Of a stretch of 39,755 nt of DNA, positions 7,619 to 16,128 are shown piece after piece. A model generated the notes under the pieces. That model was not told the DNA's origin. It made no database searches and worked only from the letters and a program-made list of their open reading frames with translations. Source of the stretch: Parvularculaceae bacterium (GTDB lineage Bacteria; Pseudomonadota; Alphaproteobacteria; Caulobacterales; Parvularculaceae); contig JABSRH010000004.1 of the NCBI GenBank assembly GCA_013215175.1, positions 1 to 39,755 on the forward strand. Reading direction: 5' to 3'. The position numbers were made by a program, and so were the translations under genes. Position 1 is the stretch's first letter. The number at the start of each line of letters is the position of its first letter.

Positions 7619-9370
7619 TTATCCCTCGGTCACAACAGGTTTGAGATGGGCGGCAGGGTCGTAGCGGTTCGCTCGATCCACGATGCTTTTGAACTGATGA
7701 TAGTCGGAGAGCATCTGTTGGTTCTCAGGTTCCAGCCAGAGGTAGCTGCCAAGCTTCATATCATCATTACGACCTGTAAAGACGATAACAGTAGACGGCG
7801 TGCCCCCATCCGTTTTCACCAGATCCAACGCCGCACGAAGCATGTCCGTAGGCAGAGTATCGTAAAGCTGATTCAGCACAAGCACCGAAGGCTGGGACAG
7901 GATGGCCGCTGCCAACTTGAGGCGCATAGCCTCGCCGATCGACAGCGGCCAGCCGGTGGTCGAAAGTGCTGTATCGAGACCATCTTCGAGGTCCTCGACG
8001 ACATCAACCAAACCCAGGGCCCGCAAAATACGAAGCATTTCTGAGCTCGGTGCATCTTTGTTCGCCAAGGTGAGATACTCGCGCATGGTCATCTCAACCA
8101 TGGTGGGACGATCGAGCGAAATCACCTCGCGGCGAAGACTTTGAACATCCTTGGACAGAATATCATCCCCGCCCAGCGTGATCAGGCCGCCTGCTGGTAG
8201 CTCAAAGCGCTTGATGAGGTTGGTAAAGAGACGCTGTGTACCATGGGTCGCGGCTTGCGCCTGAATACGCGAGCCCGAGGGGATCACCAGATCGAGCACA
8301 GCATCGCGACCACGGGCCTTGCCCCGCACGCCTTCAAACGTGAGCGAGGCGTCGGTGAGGCTGGGCTGTTCCACGCCGGATGGTTCTTCAAGGTCCACGG
8401 CTCGGAACATGCTGAGCTCTTCGCACGCCGCACACAGATCATAGAAATAATTGAGGTACGTCCCGAGCTGGCTAACCCCCACAAAGGCGACCGATAGGAC
8501 GAGCTCCGCCGCAACCAATTGGCCGAGGGTCAGCTGTCCCTGAATGACGAGCCAGCCACCGAGACCCAGCAGCGCGGCGCTGGCGGCGGCGTAGAGGACG
8601 AGGAAGCTCAGCGTCTGGCTGAAATGGCGGCGGAAGTGCTTCCGGTGCTCATTGATGTAATCACCAGCCGCTTCGTCCGTACGCTTCAGAGCAAAAGCGA
8701 TGTGAGCATCAGACTTGAAGTAGCCGTTGGACGCACCGAGCCCCTCCAACCAAGCCGCCGCGCGGTGTTTGGACTGGCTAAGGTCCACAGCGCTGCGAAT
8801 GGCGGGTGGGCCCCAGATGAACCAAATGGCACCGAGCAGTGCCATGAGCAGCAAATTGAAGCCCAAGAAATAGGGGTGGTAGAAGCTCGTCAGGATGAAG
8901 CCGACGCCTGCTTGCAAGATGATAGTGAAGCCGCCGACCATCAAAACGGGCGCGGATTTCTGCACCAGCATGATATCGAAGTAGCGATTGAAGAGAGGGC
9001 CGCGGCCGTCATCGACGAAGAAGGGATTCTTCGCATAGAGCGCGCGCAACGCGATCTCCGACGTCATGCGGGCATAGAAGCGGCGTCCAAAGATCTCCAT
9101 CAGGTGGACGCGCAAAGCGTTCATCATACCCGACGCCAGCAACAGCGCGAACAGCGTCAGCGACAACACCACGAGTGGCACCGTCAGGCCGGTATAACCC
9201 ACCGTGTTGATCAACACTTGAACCGCAATCGGCGTCGCCAGCGACATCAAACTGATGCCAATGCCGTAGATCACGGCGAGCCAGAAAAAGTTCCGCTCGT
9301 TCTTGAGGATCGACAGCATCAAGCCGACAATATGCCGTGCAGATACCTTTTGTGCGGGTGAACCGGCCAC
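7619..9370 (-). CDS. ABC-exporter-fold protein with degenerate, probably inactive ATPase domain
   Basis: First gene of the ABC-HlyD-TolC operon, 583 residues. Residues 1-310 are an exporter transmembrane domain with six TM helices; there is no C39 peptidase. Residues about 335-560 have the length and secondary-structure spacing of a nucleotide-binding domain, but all catalytic motifs are gone. The Walker A position (373-381) reads AATHGTQRL with Gln379 for the lysine. The signature reads LSIGE (476-480) instead of LSGGQ. Walker B reads VLVLNQ with Asn500-Gln501 for Asp-Glu, and the H-loop histidine is replaced in VFTGRNDD. The reading frame is intact, and the TMD and partner genes look normal, so this seems a maintained pseudo-ABC protein rather than decay. 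GTG start at 9370 is supported by AAAGGAG 5 bases upstream. Confidence 0.88.
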   Translation of the reverse strand: MAGSPAQKVSARHIVGLMLSILKNERNFFWLAVIYGIGISLMSLATPIAVQVLINTVGYTGLTVPLVVLSLTLFALLLASGMMNALRVHLMEIFGRRFYARMTSEIALRALYAKNPFFVDDGRGPLFNRYFDIMLVQKSAPVLMVGGFTIILQAGVGFILTSFYHPYFLGFNLLLMALLGAIWFIWGPPAIRSAVDLSQSKHRAAAWLEGLGASNGYFKSDAHIAFALKRTDEAAGDYINEHRKHFRRHFSQTLSFLVLYAAASAALLGLGGWLVIQGQLTLGQLVAAELVLSVAFVGVSQLGTYLNYFYDLCAACEELSMFRAVDLEEPSGVEQPSLTDASLTFEGVRGKARGRDAVLDLVIPSGSRIQAQAATHGTQRLFTNLIKRFELPAGGLITLGGDDILSKDVQSLRREVISLDRPTMVEMTMREYLTLANKDAPSSEMLRILRALGLVDVVEDLEDGLDTALSTTGWPLSIGEAMRLKLAAAILSQPSVLVLNQLYDTLPTDMLRAALDLVKTDGGTPSTVIVFTGRNDDMKLGSYLWLEPENQQMLSDYHQFKSIVDRANRYDPAAHLKPVVTEG

Positions 9371-9601
9371 CTACGACTCCTTTAGCTAACGCGTGAACTC
9401 TCGCTTCCCGCCGAGACAGCTAGGTGTCGGGAACCCTGATACAATAGCGCCTTCAGCGTCATTTAGGCCTCACCGCAAGCTGCGGCATCCCGACACACGA
9501 TTTCTGAAGAGTTCGATATCTCGTCACAGAAGTATTTGTCCTTTGTTCTTAAAAGGTTTACCACGGGCCCCGGGTATCACTTGTGTGGGAAGATTTGGGC
9601 C
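9371..9601. promoter_or_regulatory. Divergent intergenic region between the ABC operon and the S41 protease gene
   Basis: A 231-base non-coding stretch between two divergent genes must hold promoters for both. No convincing -35/-10 pair or operator could be assigned by eye. A short GC palindrome (GGGCCC at 9566) lies before the protease start. Confidence 0.35.
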
Positions 9602-11248
9602 ATGATAGGTTTTTCCTTTGGGCGCTCGCTTGTGTTGGCGGCTGCAACAATCGCTTTAGCGGCCTGTTCGGGCGGCGGTGGCTCTGGTGGCGGGGGAACG
9701 TTCAACCCACCCACAGGGGGCGGAGGCGGCACGGGCTCGACTGATCCGAACTACACACCAGGGGTTTTCGCAGCGGCGAGCACGTTCAAAGACCGCTGTG
9801 CTGTGCCTCGCACCGGCGTCGACATTGAGGGCAACGCTTTTCCTGACCGTTCAGGCTCCACCGCCTTTGAGAACTTTTGGCTACGTTCGTGGACCGAGGA
9901 GACCTACCTCTGGAACGACGAGGTCACCGATCGCGATCCGCGCGATTTCAATGACCGGATTGAGTACTTCAATCTCCTCCGCACCACCGCCGTGACAGCC
10001 TCGGGCGAGGACAAGGACGACTTCCACTTCTCGCAATCCACCGAAGAGTTTCTCGAGCAACGCAACTCGGCCCCGACGGCAAGCTACGGCGTCAGCTTCG
10101 TCAATTTCTCATCGTCGCCGCCACGCGATTTCCGCGTGCGTTACGCCGACCCCGACACGCCAGCGTCTGAAGTGGTGGTCAGCGGTAAGCCGAACTTCTT
10201 ACGGGGCTCACGGATTATCGAAGTGGACAATGTCGACTTCATCAACGGCAACGACGTCGATGCACTAAACGACGCACTGTTCCCGGCCACCGCCGGCGAG
10301 GTTCACACCTTCCTTATGCGCGATCCAGATGGCGAAGAGCGGTTGGTGACCTTGACCTCGGCCGATCTCAGCCGCGATCCGGTGAACCGTGTGGAAGTGA
10401 TCGACACGCCAACCGGGCCAGTCGGCTATGTGCTCTTCAACACGTTTAGTCCGTTTGCCTCGGAAATTGAGATCATCGAAGCCGTTGAGCAGCTGTCCAA
10501 TGCCAATGTCACGGACCTCGTGCTCGATCTCCGCTACAATGGCGGTGGTTTGCTGGCCGTAGCGTCACAGCTCAGCTACATGATCGCAGGTCCATCCTTC
10601 ACCTCGGGGCGGACGTTTGAACAGCTTCGCTTCAACGCCGATGCGGGGAACTTCAACCCGGTGACCGGCGAGCGGAACGATCCTATCCCGTTCTACAACA
10701 CGGCGCTTGGCTTCACCGCCACGAGCGGCGTGGCTCTGCCGACGCTTCCTGATGTGCAGCGGGTGTTTATTCTGTCAACGGAAGGAACCTGCTCGGCGAG
10801 TGAAGCCGTCATCAACGGCCTACGCGGCGTTGATTTCGAGGTTATCCTGATCGGCGACACCACGTGCGGCAAACCGTTTGGCTTCTATCCGCAGGACAAT
10901 TGCGGCATCACTTACTACACGATCCAATTTCAGGGCACGAACGACAAGGGCTTCGGTGACTATGCCGATGGCTTCGTTCCGCTCGATTCCAACTTCGAAT
11001 TTGGCGTGAAGCTGCCAGGCTGTCAGGTCGAAGATGATTTCGACAACGAACTGGGTGACCCTGCCGAGGCCTTGCTGTCCACCGCACTGACCTACCGGGC
11101 CACCGGCGCGTGTCCCGTGCCGTTCCAGAGCGTGGCCACAACCACCACGCAAGTCTCCAAACGGGTTGAGGACGAAAGTCTAGCGCTGCGACTTCCGGCG
11201 GATATCGCTGGCACCAACCGCGATATGCGGCTACCCAACGACCAATGA
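9602..11248 (+). CDS. S41-family (C-terminal-processing type) serine protease, lipoprotein
   Basis: Envelope protease of about 548 residues. The start at 9602 gives a lipoprotein signal peptide with lipobox LAAC; a longer frame from 9536 adds an unlikely N-terminal tail. After the acylated Cys comes an extreme glycine linker (SGGGGSGGGG, then a second GGGGG run), an unstructured spacer off the membrane. Residues about 170-265 fit a PDZ-like region. The S41 core contains the pattern VLDLRYNGGG, then nucleophile Ser398 in EGTCSASE and general base Lys424 in DTTCGK, spaced as in CtpA-type enzymes. Several extra cysteines (in CSASE, TTCGK, NCGI, PGCQ) suggest disulfides and a periplasmic or surface location. 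A small lipoprotein gene overlaps its stop codon. Confidence 0.88.
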   Translation: MIGFSFGRSLVLAAATIALAACSGGGGSGGGGTFNPPTGGGGGTGSTDPNYTPGVFAAASTFKDRCAVPRTGVDIEGNAFPDRSGSTAFENFWLRSWTEETYLWNDEVTDRDPRDFNDRIEYFNLLRTTAVTASGEDKDDFHFSQSTEEFLEQRNSAPTASYGVSFVNFSSSPPRDFRVRYADPDTPASEVVVSGKPNFLRGSRIIEVDNVDFINGNDVDALNDALFPATAGEVHTFLMRDPDGEERLVTLTSADLSRDPVNRVEVIDTPTGPVGYVLFNTFSPFASEIEIIEAVEQLSNANVTDLVLDLRYNGGGLLAVASQLSYMIAGPSFTSGRTFEQLRFNADAGNFNPVTGERNDPIPFYNTALGFTATSGVALPTLPDVQRVFILSTEGTCSASEAVINGLRGVDFEVILIGDTTCGKPFGFYPQDNCGITYYTIQFQGTNDKGFGDYADGFVPLDSNFEFGVKLPGCQVEDDFDNELGDPAEALLSTALTYRATGACPVPFQSVATTTTQVSKRVEDESLALRLPADIAGTNRDMRLPNDQ

Positions 11249-11631
11249 TGCTTCGATCCACTCTCATGCTGGCCGCCATCGTCGTGGCCAGCTGTGCCGC
11301 GCCAAGGCCTGAAGGCCCACCGCGCCCACGTCCCGCCCTCTTAACCGACGGCGACTTGGCCGCCGTGCGCGCGGCCATCCGTGAGGTCGAAGGCAATCCA
11401 GTGGAATTCGGCCGGCCCGACGGTACCGATGCGCCGTTCCTCGTTCTGCTGCCAGCACCCGCTGGCCCGAAAGAGGGCCGAAACCTCGGCACACCGACGG
11501 TCTACGATATCGTGATTGGTCCTGATGGATGCTACCTCGACCGGCGTAGTGACGACGTGACGATCGACCTGAAGGCTGTTCGCTGCCAACCCTTCGGTGA
11601 CGATGAGCCACCCCGCGGTGGCCGACGCTAA
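11245..11631 (+). CDS. Small hypothetical lipoprotein, coupled to the S41 protease
   Basis: Unrecognised 128-residue protein (127 if the second of two adjacent ATGs is used). It begins with a short signal peptide and lipobox VVASC, then a Pro/Arg-rich spacer and a compact domain containing YDIVIGPDGCYLDRRSDD and a second Cys in KAVRCQPF, which could form one disulfide. Its start overlaps the protease stop as ATGA, so translation is probably coupled and the protein may be a partner, inhibitor or substrate of the protease. That role is inference from position only. The gene ends four bases before the convergent radical SAM gene. Confidence 0.7.
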   Translation: MMLRSTLMLAAIVVASCAAPRPEGPPRPRPALLTDGDLAAVRAAIREVEGNPVEFGRPDGTDAPFLVLLPAPAGPKEGRNLGTPTVYDIVIGPDGCYLDRRSDDVTIDLKAVRCQPFGDDEPPRGGRR

Positions 11632-11635
11632 CGCG

Positions 11636-12613
11636 TCAGGCTGAGCAACTCGCGCCGCCCAAAACGCAAAAGCGCGAGCAGTGAGGATGGTTCAGCACCA
11701 CGGCCTTCGAAGCTTCTTCCAACGTTTCGCCAAGGTCGAATTCTTCATCATAGGGAAGCAACGTACACGCCGCAACGCGAGGCGTGGCTTCACCCTTGCG
11801 CTTAATCACCATACGGCTGCTCGAGCACATCACCGATTGTTTCGTCAGGTTGAGGATGTTCCAACAATTCTCGCTGATTTCCGGTGTATCCAGGCTAGCG
11901 TCCATCTCCGGGAAGAGCACCAGATGCTCAGGATTGTCGACGTCTAGCTCGAGCTGAAGGTCCGCCAGCAAAGCTGTGTAGCCCGCTTTGGCGTCGTCCA
12001 TGCTCTCATCCGCCAACTGACGGCCTGCAATGGCCACCTGCGCACCTTGGTCGCGGAGCCAGCGGATGCCATCGAGCGCCTTGTCCCACGTATCGTCGCC
12101 CCGCTCCGCCTCGTGGTGGGCTTGGGTATAGTGATCGAGGCTGACGCGCATGGTCAGCTTGTCTCGGTACTGCGCAATGAGCAGTGCGAGCTCGCCATCA
12201 AAGCGGCGCATGGGGCGCATGGCGTTGGTCAGCACCAGCACCTCGAACCCACGCTCCAGGCAGGCTCGCAGGATGGGCAACATGTCTCGGTTCATGAAAG
12301 GCTCGCCGCCGGTGAAAGCGATCACCTTTGTGGGCAAGCGGTCGCGCTCGATCTCATCGAGATACGCCACCACCTCCGCCGTCGTGATGTAGACCAGGGC
12401 GTCGTTGGTGGGCGAGCTTTCGATATAGCAGTTCGCGCAAGCCAAATTGCAAAGCGTGCCGGTGTTGAACCAAAGCGTATCAAGCCCCGCCAACGGCACA
12501 AACGCACGCCGGTCGCCATCGCGGGTGAGGCGCGGATCAGCAAACTTATCGGTGGCCAAGGCCTCACCGGTTCGGCGGAAAGGGGACTGGGCGGCATCCA
12601 TGATTTGAACCAT
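11636..12613 (-). CDS. Radical SAM protein with Cys-rich C-terminus, divergent from arsM
   Basis: Cytosolic [4Fe-4S]/SAM radical enzyme, 325 residues. The cluster motif CNLACANC (Cys55, 59, 62) and the SAM-binding TGGEPFMN motif are intact. The C-terminal third carries six more cysteines (250, 263, 283, 312, 316, 323) ending in HCSRFCVLGGASCS, so one or two auxiliary Fe-S clusters, SPASM/twitch-like, are plausible. I recognise the general family as common in alphaproteobacteria but know no proven function. It does not show the HVDAGP motif or C-terminal domain of ArsS, the arsenosugar radical SAM enzyme. Its position back to back with arsM suggests an arsenic role, perhaps replacing ArsS, but that is inference. 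Start at 12613 follows AAGGG with 5-6 nt spacing. Confidence 0.82.
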   Translation of the reverse strand: MVQIMDAAQSPFRRTGEALATDKFADPRLTRDGDRRAFVPLAGLDTLWFNTGTLCNLACANCYIESSPTNDALVYITTAEVVAYLDEIERDRLPTKVIAFTGGEPFMNRDMLPILRACLERGFEVLVLTNAMRPMRRFDGELALLIAQYRDKLTMRVSLDHYTQAHHEAERGDDTWDKALDGIRWLRDQGAQVAIAGRQLADESMDDAKAGYTALLADLQLELDVDNPEHLVLFPEMDASLDTPEISENCWNILNLTKQSVMCSSSRMVIKRKGEATPRVAACTLLPYDEEFDLGETLEEASKAVVLNHPHCSRFCVLGGASCSA

Positions 12614-12660
12614 ATCAGCCCTTTCGCGAGCGGCTCTGGGAAAGTTTCACTGCGCGTAAC

Positions 12661-12689
12661 TTTGACGTGAGGCCAACGAACCTGTCAAA
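12661..12689. promoter_or_regulatory. TTTGAC/GTCAAA dyad in the divergent radical SAM-arsM promoter region
   Basis: TTTGAC at 12661 and GTCAAA at 12684 form an inverted pair in the 150-base gap between divergent genes. Each strand therefore carries a TTGAC element resembling a -35 hexamer. No clear -10 could be placed, so this may be paired promoters or a regulator site. Confidence 0.35.
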
Positions 12690-12763
12690 GGAAGAGACAA
12701 CACCTGGTCGATTTTTCGCGGCCGCATCCATCGCCACCTGGGTTGGCGGCATAGAGGGCATCC

Positions 12764-13807
12764 ATGAATCTCGAAAATTCTCAGCGCTATTACGGTCAGG
12801 TCCTGCAAGGCTCCACCGACCTCAAGACGGACGCTTGTTGTACGGCGGAGGCACCACCGCCGCATATCCGCCAGGCCCTCGCCAACGTCCACGATGAAGT
12901 GACGAGCCGCTATTACGGTTGCGGCCTCGTGGCGCCTGAGGCGTTGCAAGGTCTCTCGATCCTCGATCTCGGGTCGGGTAGCGGCCAGGACGCCTATGTC
13001 TTGGCACAGCTTGTGGGGCCCAAAGGCCGCGTCGTCGGGGTGGACGCTACGCCGGAACAGCTAGCCGTCGCGAATGCGCACAAAGATTGGCATGCTGAGC
13101 GCTTCGGCTATGCCAACGTGGAGTTCCTTGAAGGCGATATCGAAAAGCTAGACGAACTCGATCTTGAGCCCGGCAGCTTCGATGTGATCGTCTCAAACTG
13201 CGTCATCAACCTTGTCGCCGATAAAGCAGCTGTCTTCCGCCAAGCCCACCGCCTATTACGCGCTGGCGGGGAGATGTATTTCTCCGACGTGTACGCCGAT
13301 CGCCGCATCCCGCAGGCGCTGCAAGAAGATCCCGTGCTGCACGGCGAATGCATCTCGGGCGCACTCTATTGGGGCGATTTCGATCGCCTCGCTAAGGAAT
13401 GCGGCTTCACTGATCCGCGTCTGGTCCATGATCGCCCACTTGAGATCGGCGACCCTCAACAATTAGCGAAAGTGGAAGGCTACAGCTTCACCTCGGCGAC
13501 CTATCGCCTGTTCAAGCTCGAAGGCCTGGAACCTCAGTGTGAGGATTATGGCCAAGCCGTCCGTTATCGCGGCACACTGCCAGGCGAGGCGAATGCGTTC
13601 GCGCTCGACAACCATCATCTGATGGACAAGGGCCGCATGTTCCCAGTTTGTGGCAATACCTACCTGATGCTGAAAGAAACGCGCTTCGCGGAGCATTTCG
13701 ACTTCTTCGGCGACTTCTCCCAGCACTTTGGCATTTTCCCCGGCTGCGGCGTCGTCTCGCCCTATGGTGAAGACGGGACCGAGGCCGCTTCTGGCGCCTG
13801 CTGCTAA
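12764..13807 (+). CDS. arsM: Arsenite S-adenosylmethyltransferase ArsM
   Basis: Methylates As(III) with SAM, producing mono- to trimethylated arsenicals for detoxification or as precursors of arsenosugars. Length 347 residues, as expected. The SAM site is LDLGSGSGQDAY (residue 67 on). The arsenic-binding cysteines of the family are in place: the N-terminal DACC pair (25/26), YYGCGL (53), SNCVINL (146) and GECISGA (196). Extra cysteines occur in FPGCG and a terminal CC. The start is supported by GAGGG five bases upstream. It heads a four-gene operon with gaps of 2, 1 and -4 bases, followed by an SDR enzyme and two arsenosugar-type glycosyltransferases, which argues for biosynthesis of a complex arsenical rather than only methylation. 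Confidence 0.93.
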   Translation: MNLENSQRYYGQVLQGSTDLKTDACCTAEAPPPHIRQALANVHDEVTSRYYGCGLVAPEALQGLSILDLGSGSGQDAYVLAQLVGPKGRVVGVDATPEQLAVANAHKDWHAERFGYANVEFLEGDIEKLDELDLEPGSFDVIVSNCVINLVADKAAVFRQAHRLLRAGGEMYFSDVYADRRIPQALQEDPVLHGECISGALYWGDFDRLAKECGFTDPRLVHDRPLEIGDPQQLAKVEGYSFTSATYRLFKLEGLEPQCEDYGQAVRYRGTLPGEANAFALDNHHLMDKGRMFPVCGNTYLMLKETRFAEHFDFFGDFSQHFGIFPGCGVVSPYGEDGTEAASGACC

Positions 13808-13809
13808 TC

Positions 13810-14829
13810 ATGGGGCAACGCGTACTGGTCACAGGCGCCGCTGGCCTCCTCGGCGGCGAGCTCTGCGGCCGCCTCGTGGATGCGGGGCATACGGTCTTTG
13901 GGCTGATCAATCGCAATCCTGAGATTCGCCGAAATTCCGGCGAACTGGTGGGTGAGGTGACCTGCCTTGCTGGCGATGTCACCCAGCCAGGCCTGGCGCT
14001 CGATGATGCGCCGGACGTCGACCTCGTGATCCACTGCGCTGCTGTCACCGATTTCACGGCCGAGAACGACCAACACAGAGCCGTTAATGTCGAGGGCACA
14101 CGGAATGTCCTTGCGCTCTGCGAGAGCTTAGGCGCGAAACTGCTCCACATCTCCACCGCCTATGTCTGCGGAGAACGTGGCGGCACCCATCGCGAAGACG
14201 ATCTCGACCTGACGACGCCCTTCACCAACGGCTATGAGTCCACCAAGGCACAAGCTGAAGCGCTCGTGCGCGAGAGCACGGTCGATTGGGCCATCGCTCG
14301 TCCAGCCATCATTCTTGGCGACCACAAAGAAGGCCGCACACGCAGCTTCGATACGATCTACCCGATCTTGAAGGTGTTCGCCGAAGGTTGGGTCAAGGTT
14401 ATGCCTGCCAAACCAGACGCCACCCTGCACCTCGTGCCCATTGACTATGTCTGCGACGGCATCATGCACATTGCCCAGCATTTTGACGACGCTCGGGGCC
14501 GATGCTTCCATCTGTGTGCCGAAGAACCGACACCACTCACCGCGTTTCCCGATACGCTGTCGCGATTCGAGGGCTTGAGCTTTCCCACCTGGGTCGACCC
14601 TGCCGATTTTGATCTAGCGTCCTTGCGCCCGGCTGAGCGGCGGTTTTTCCAACGCGGCGCTGAAGTTTATGCCAGTTATTTCGGACGCGATCTGCGCTTC
14701 GACGATCAGGGCTTTCGCGCTTTTTACGGTTCTGGCTGTCCGCCCACGGATATTGACTGGTGGCAACGCATCGTGAACTATTGCATTGAGGCGGGCTTCA
14801 TCCGCCCACGTGAGAAAAAGAAGGCCTAA
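13810..14829 (+). CDS. NAD(P)-dependent SDR (epimerase/thioester-reductase-like) in the arsenic operon
   Basis: Extended short-chain dehydrogenase/reductase, 339 residues. The Rossmann motif TGAAGLLGGEL lies at residues 8-18, and the catalytic Tyr142-x3-Lys146 pair occurs in GYESTK. The segment HISTAYVCG is typical of the NAD_binding_4 branch, which includes acyl-thioester and fatty-acyl reductases, but sugar epimerases share much of this pattern. Substrate unknown. It begins two bases after arsM, so it is expected to be co-expressed and translationally coupled. Possible jobs (inference) are reduction or epimerisation of a sugar intermediate of an arsenosugar, or making the lipid part of an arsenolipid. 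Confidence 0.8.
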   Translation: MGQRVLVTGAAGLLGGELCGRLVDAGHTVFGLINRNPEIRRNSGELVGEVTCLAGDVTQPGLALDDAPDVDLVIHCAAVTDFTAENDQHRAVNVEGTRNVLALCESLGAKLLHISTAYVCGERGGTHREDDLDLTTPFTNGYESTKAQAEALVRESTVDWAIARPAIILGDHKEGRTRSFDTIYPILKVFAEGWVKVMPAKPDATLHLVPIDYVCDGIMHIAQHFDDARGRCFHLCAEEPTPLTAFPDTLSRFEGLSFPTWVDPADFDLASLRPAERRFFQRGAEVYASYFGRDLRFDDQGFRAFYGSGCPPTDIDWWQRIVNYCIEAGFIRPREKKKA

Positions 14830-14830
14830 C

Positions 14831-15403
14831 ATGCGCGTTGTTGTTCTCGCTCGCTGGCCTGAGCCAGGACGCTGCAAGACCCGGATGATTCCCGCCCTCG
14901 GGCCGGAGGGCGCTGCGGACCTTCACAAACGCCTCGCCGAAATGACCATCGAAACAGTGAAGGCATCCGGCTTAGCACTCGAACTCTGGGGCACCGGCGC
15001 CGATGAGGCAGCGTTTCAAGATTGGTTAGGTCCGGTCACGTTCCGTCAGCAGGCGGAAGGGGATCTCGGCGAGCGACTGCTGGCCGCGTCAGCGCCAGAG
15101 CCCGTCATGTTCTTAGGCACAGACGCGCCCGACCTTTCGCCTGGCCTCTTGCACCAGGCCGCTGATGGGCTGGTCGCCGCGCCCTGCGCCATCGGCCCGG
15201 CAGAGGACGGCGGCTACTGGACCCTCGCCATTGGCAAGCCAGCACCGAGCCTCTTCTCCGACATGCCATGGGGTACAGAGACCGTCTACGAAACCACGCG
15301 CAAACGCATCGACGCTCTCGGTTGGCAACCGGTCATCCTGCCGACCTTATCTGATCTCGATCGTCCAGAAGACCTCGAGCGTTGGCCTGAACTGAAGCCA
15401 TGA
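14831..15403 (+). CDS. TIGR04282-type (DUF2064) arsenosugar-associated glycosyltransferase
   Basis: Cytosolic nucleotidyl/glycosyltransferase-fold protein of about 190 residues. The start at 14831 (MRVVVLARWPEPGRCKTRM) is one base after the SDR stop, preceded by AAGAAGG; a longer frame from 14786 lies inside the SDR gene and is not used. Family marks are WPEPGRCKTRM near the N-terminus, GDLGERL, the metal-site-like GTDAPDLSPGL and AEDGGYWTLAI. Members of this family are consistently found with arsM and a TIGR04283 glycosyltransferase and are annotated as arsenosugar biosynthesis glycosyltransferases; biochemical proof is limited as far as I know. The gene overlaps the next by four bases (ATGA). 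Confidence 0.88.
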   Translation: MRVVVLARWPEPGRCKTRMIPALGPEGAADLHKRLAEMTIETVKASGLALELWGTGADEAAFQDWLGPVTFRQQAEGDLGERLLAASAPEPVMFLGTDAPDLSPGLLHQAADGLVAAPCAIGPAEDGGYWTLAIGKPAPSLFSDMPWGTETVYETTRKRIDALGWQPVILPTLSDLDRPEDLERWPELKP

Positions 15404-16128
15404 GCACACTGACCATTGTCATTCCCGTGCTCAACGAAGCCAGCACGCTGCCGCGCCTTGCGCGCAATTTGGCAAGCCTCGAGCCGCAGCCTAACGAGGT
15501 CATCGTCGTGGATGGCGGCAGCGACGACGATACGGTCAGCCTAGCACAATCGCTAGGCCTCAAGGTCATCGAACAGACCCCTGCAGGACGCGCTCGTCAG
15601 ATCAATCGAGGCGTCGAAGAAGCCGTCAGCAACCTCATCTGTGTGCTGCATGCCGATACATGGCTACCCGACGATGCCGTGAGCGTCATCCAGGCGACCA
15701 TGCTGGACCAAAAGACCGCGCTCGCCGGCTTCACCGCCATCTTAGCCGGCGACAAGACCACCCGTTGGGTCACATCCTTGCATAATTGGGCGAAGACTTG
15801 GTACGCGCCGCTTTTGTTCCGCCCCCATCTCTTTTTCAAGGGCTGCCGATTACTCTTCGGCGACCATGCGATGTTCTTTCGCAAAGAACAGTTTCAAGCC
15901 GTGGGCGGCTGTGATCCCGAGATGATGGTGATGGAAGAAGCTGACCTCTGTGTGAAGATCGTCTCGCAAGGTCGCGTTCGCTTGATCAACAGAATCGTTG
16001 AGACCTCAGACCGCCGTGTGGCGGCCTGGGGTGAACTCAAGGCCAACTGGATCTATCTCCAAGTCGGCATCCGGTGGGGCCTGGGTCTGCGCAAACGTCT
16101 AGGCGATCAGTATCCGGACGTCCGCTAA
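15400..16128 (+). CDS. TIGR04283-type arsenosugar-associated family 2 glycosyltransferase
   Basis: GT2-fold (GT-A) glycosyltransferase, 242 residues, last gene of the arsM operon. The N-terminus IVIPVLNEASTLPRL and VVDGGSDDDT form the nucleotide-binding core. LHADTWLP supplies the acidic metal-binding motif in the HADT form characteristic of TIGR04283. A later EEADLCVKIVSQGRV segment contains the usual catalytic ED-type acidic pair. Translation is coupled to the preceding gene through ATGA. It probably transfers a sugar to, or builds the aglycone of, the arsenical product; donor and acceptor are unknown. Its stop overlaps the convergent glpK stop by four bases, so no terminator space exists between them. 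Confidence 0.88.
   Translation: MSTLTIVIPVLNEASTLPRLARNLASLEPQPNEVIVVDGGSDDDTVSLAQSLGLKVIEQTPAGRARQINRGVEEAVSNLICVLHADTWLPDDAVSVIQATMLDQKTALAGFTAILAGDKTTRWVTSLHNWAKTWYAPLLFRPHLFFKGCRLLFGDHAMFFRKEQFQAVGGCDPEMMVMEEADLCVKIVSQGRVRLINRIVETSDRRVAAWGELKANWIYLQVGIRWGLGLRKRLGDQYPDVR

Noticed and set aside
8519-9361. A 280-codon open frame antisense to the pseudo-ABC gene
   Set aside because: Low-complexity Glu/Arg/Gln/His-rich translation typical of a shadow frame; no ribosome-binding site and no domain.
11636-12613. Calling the radical SAM gene arsS
   Set aside because: The motifs around the Fe-S site (YIESSP rather than the HVDAGP form) and the C-terminal Cys pattern do not match ArsS.
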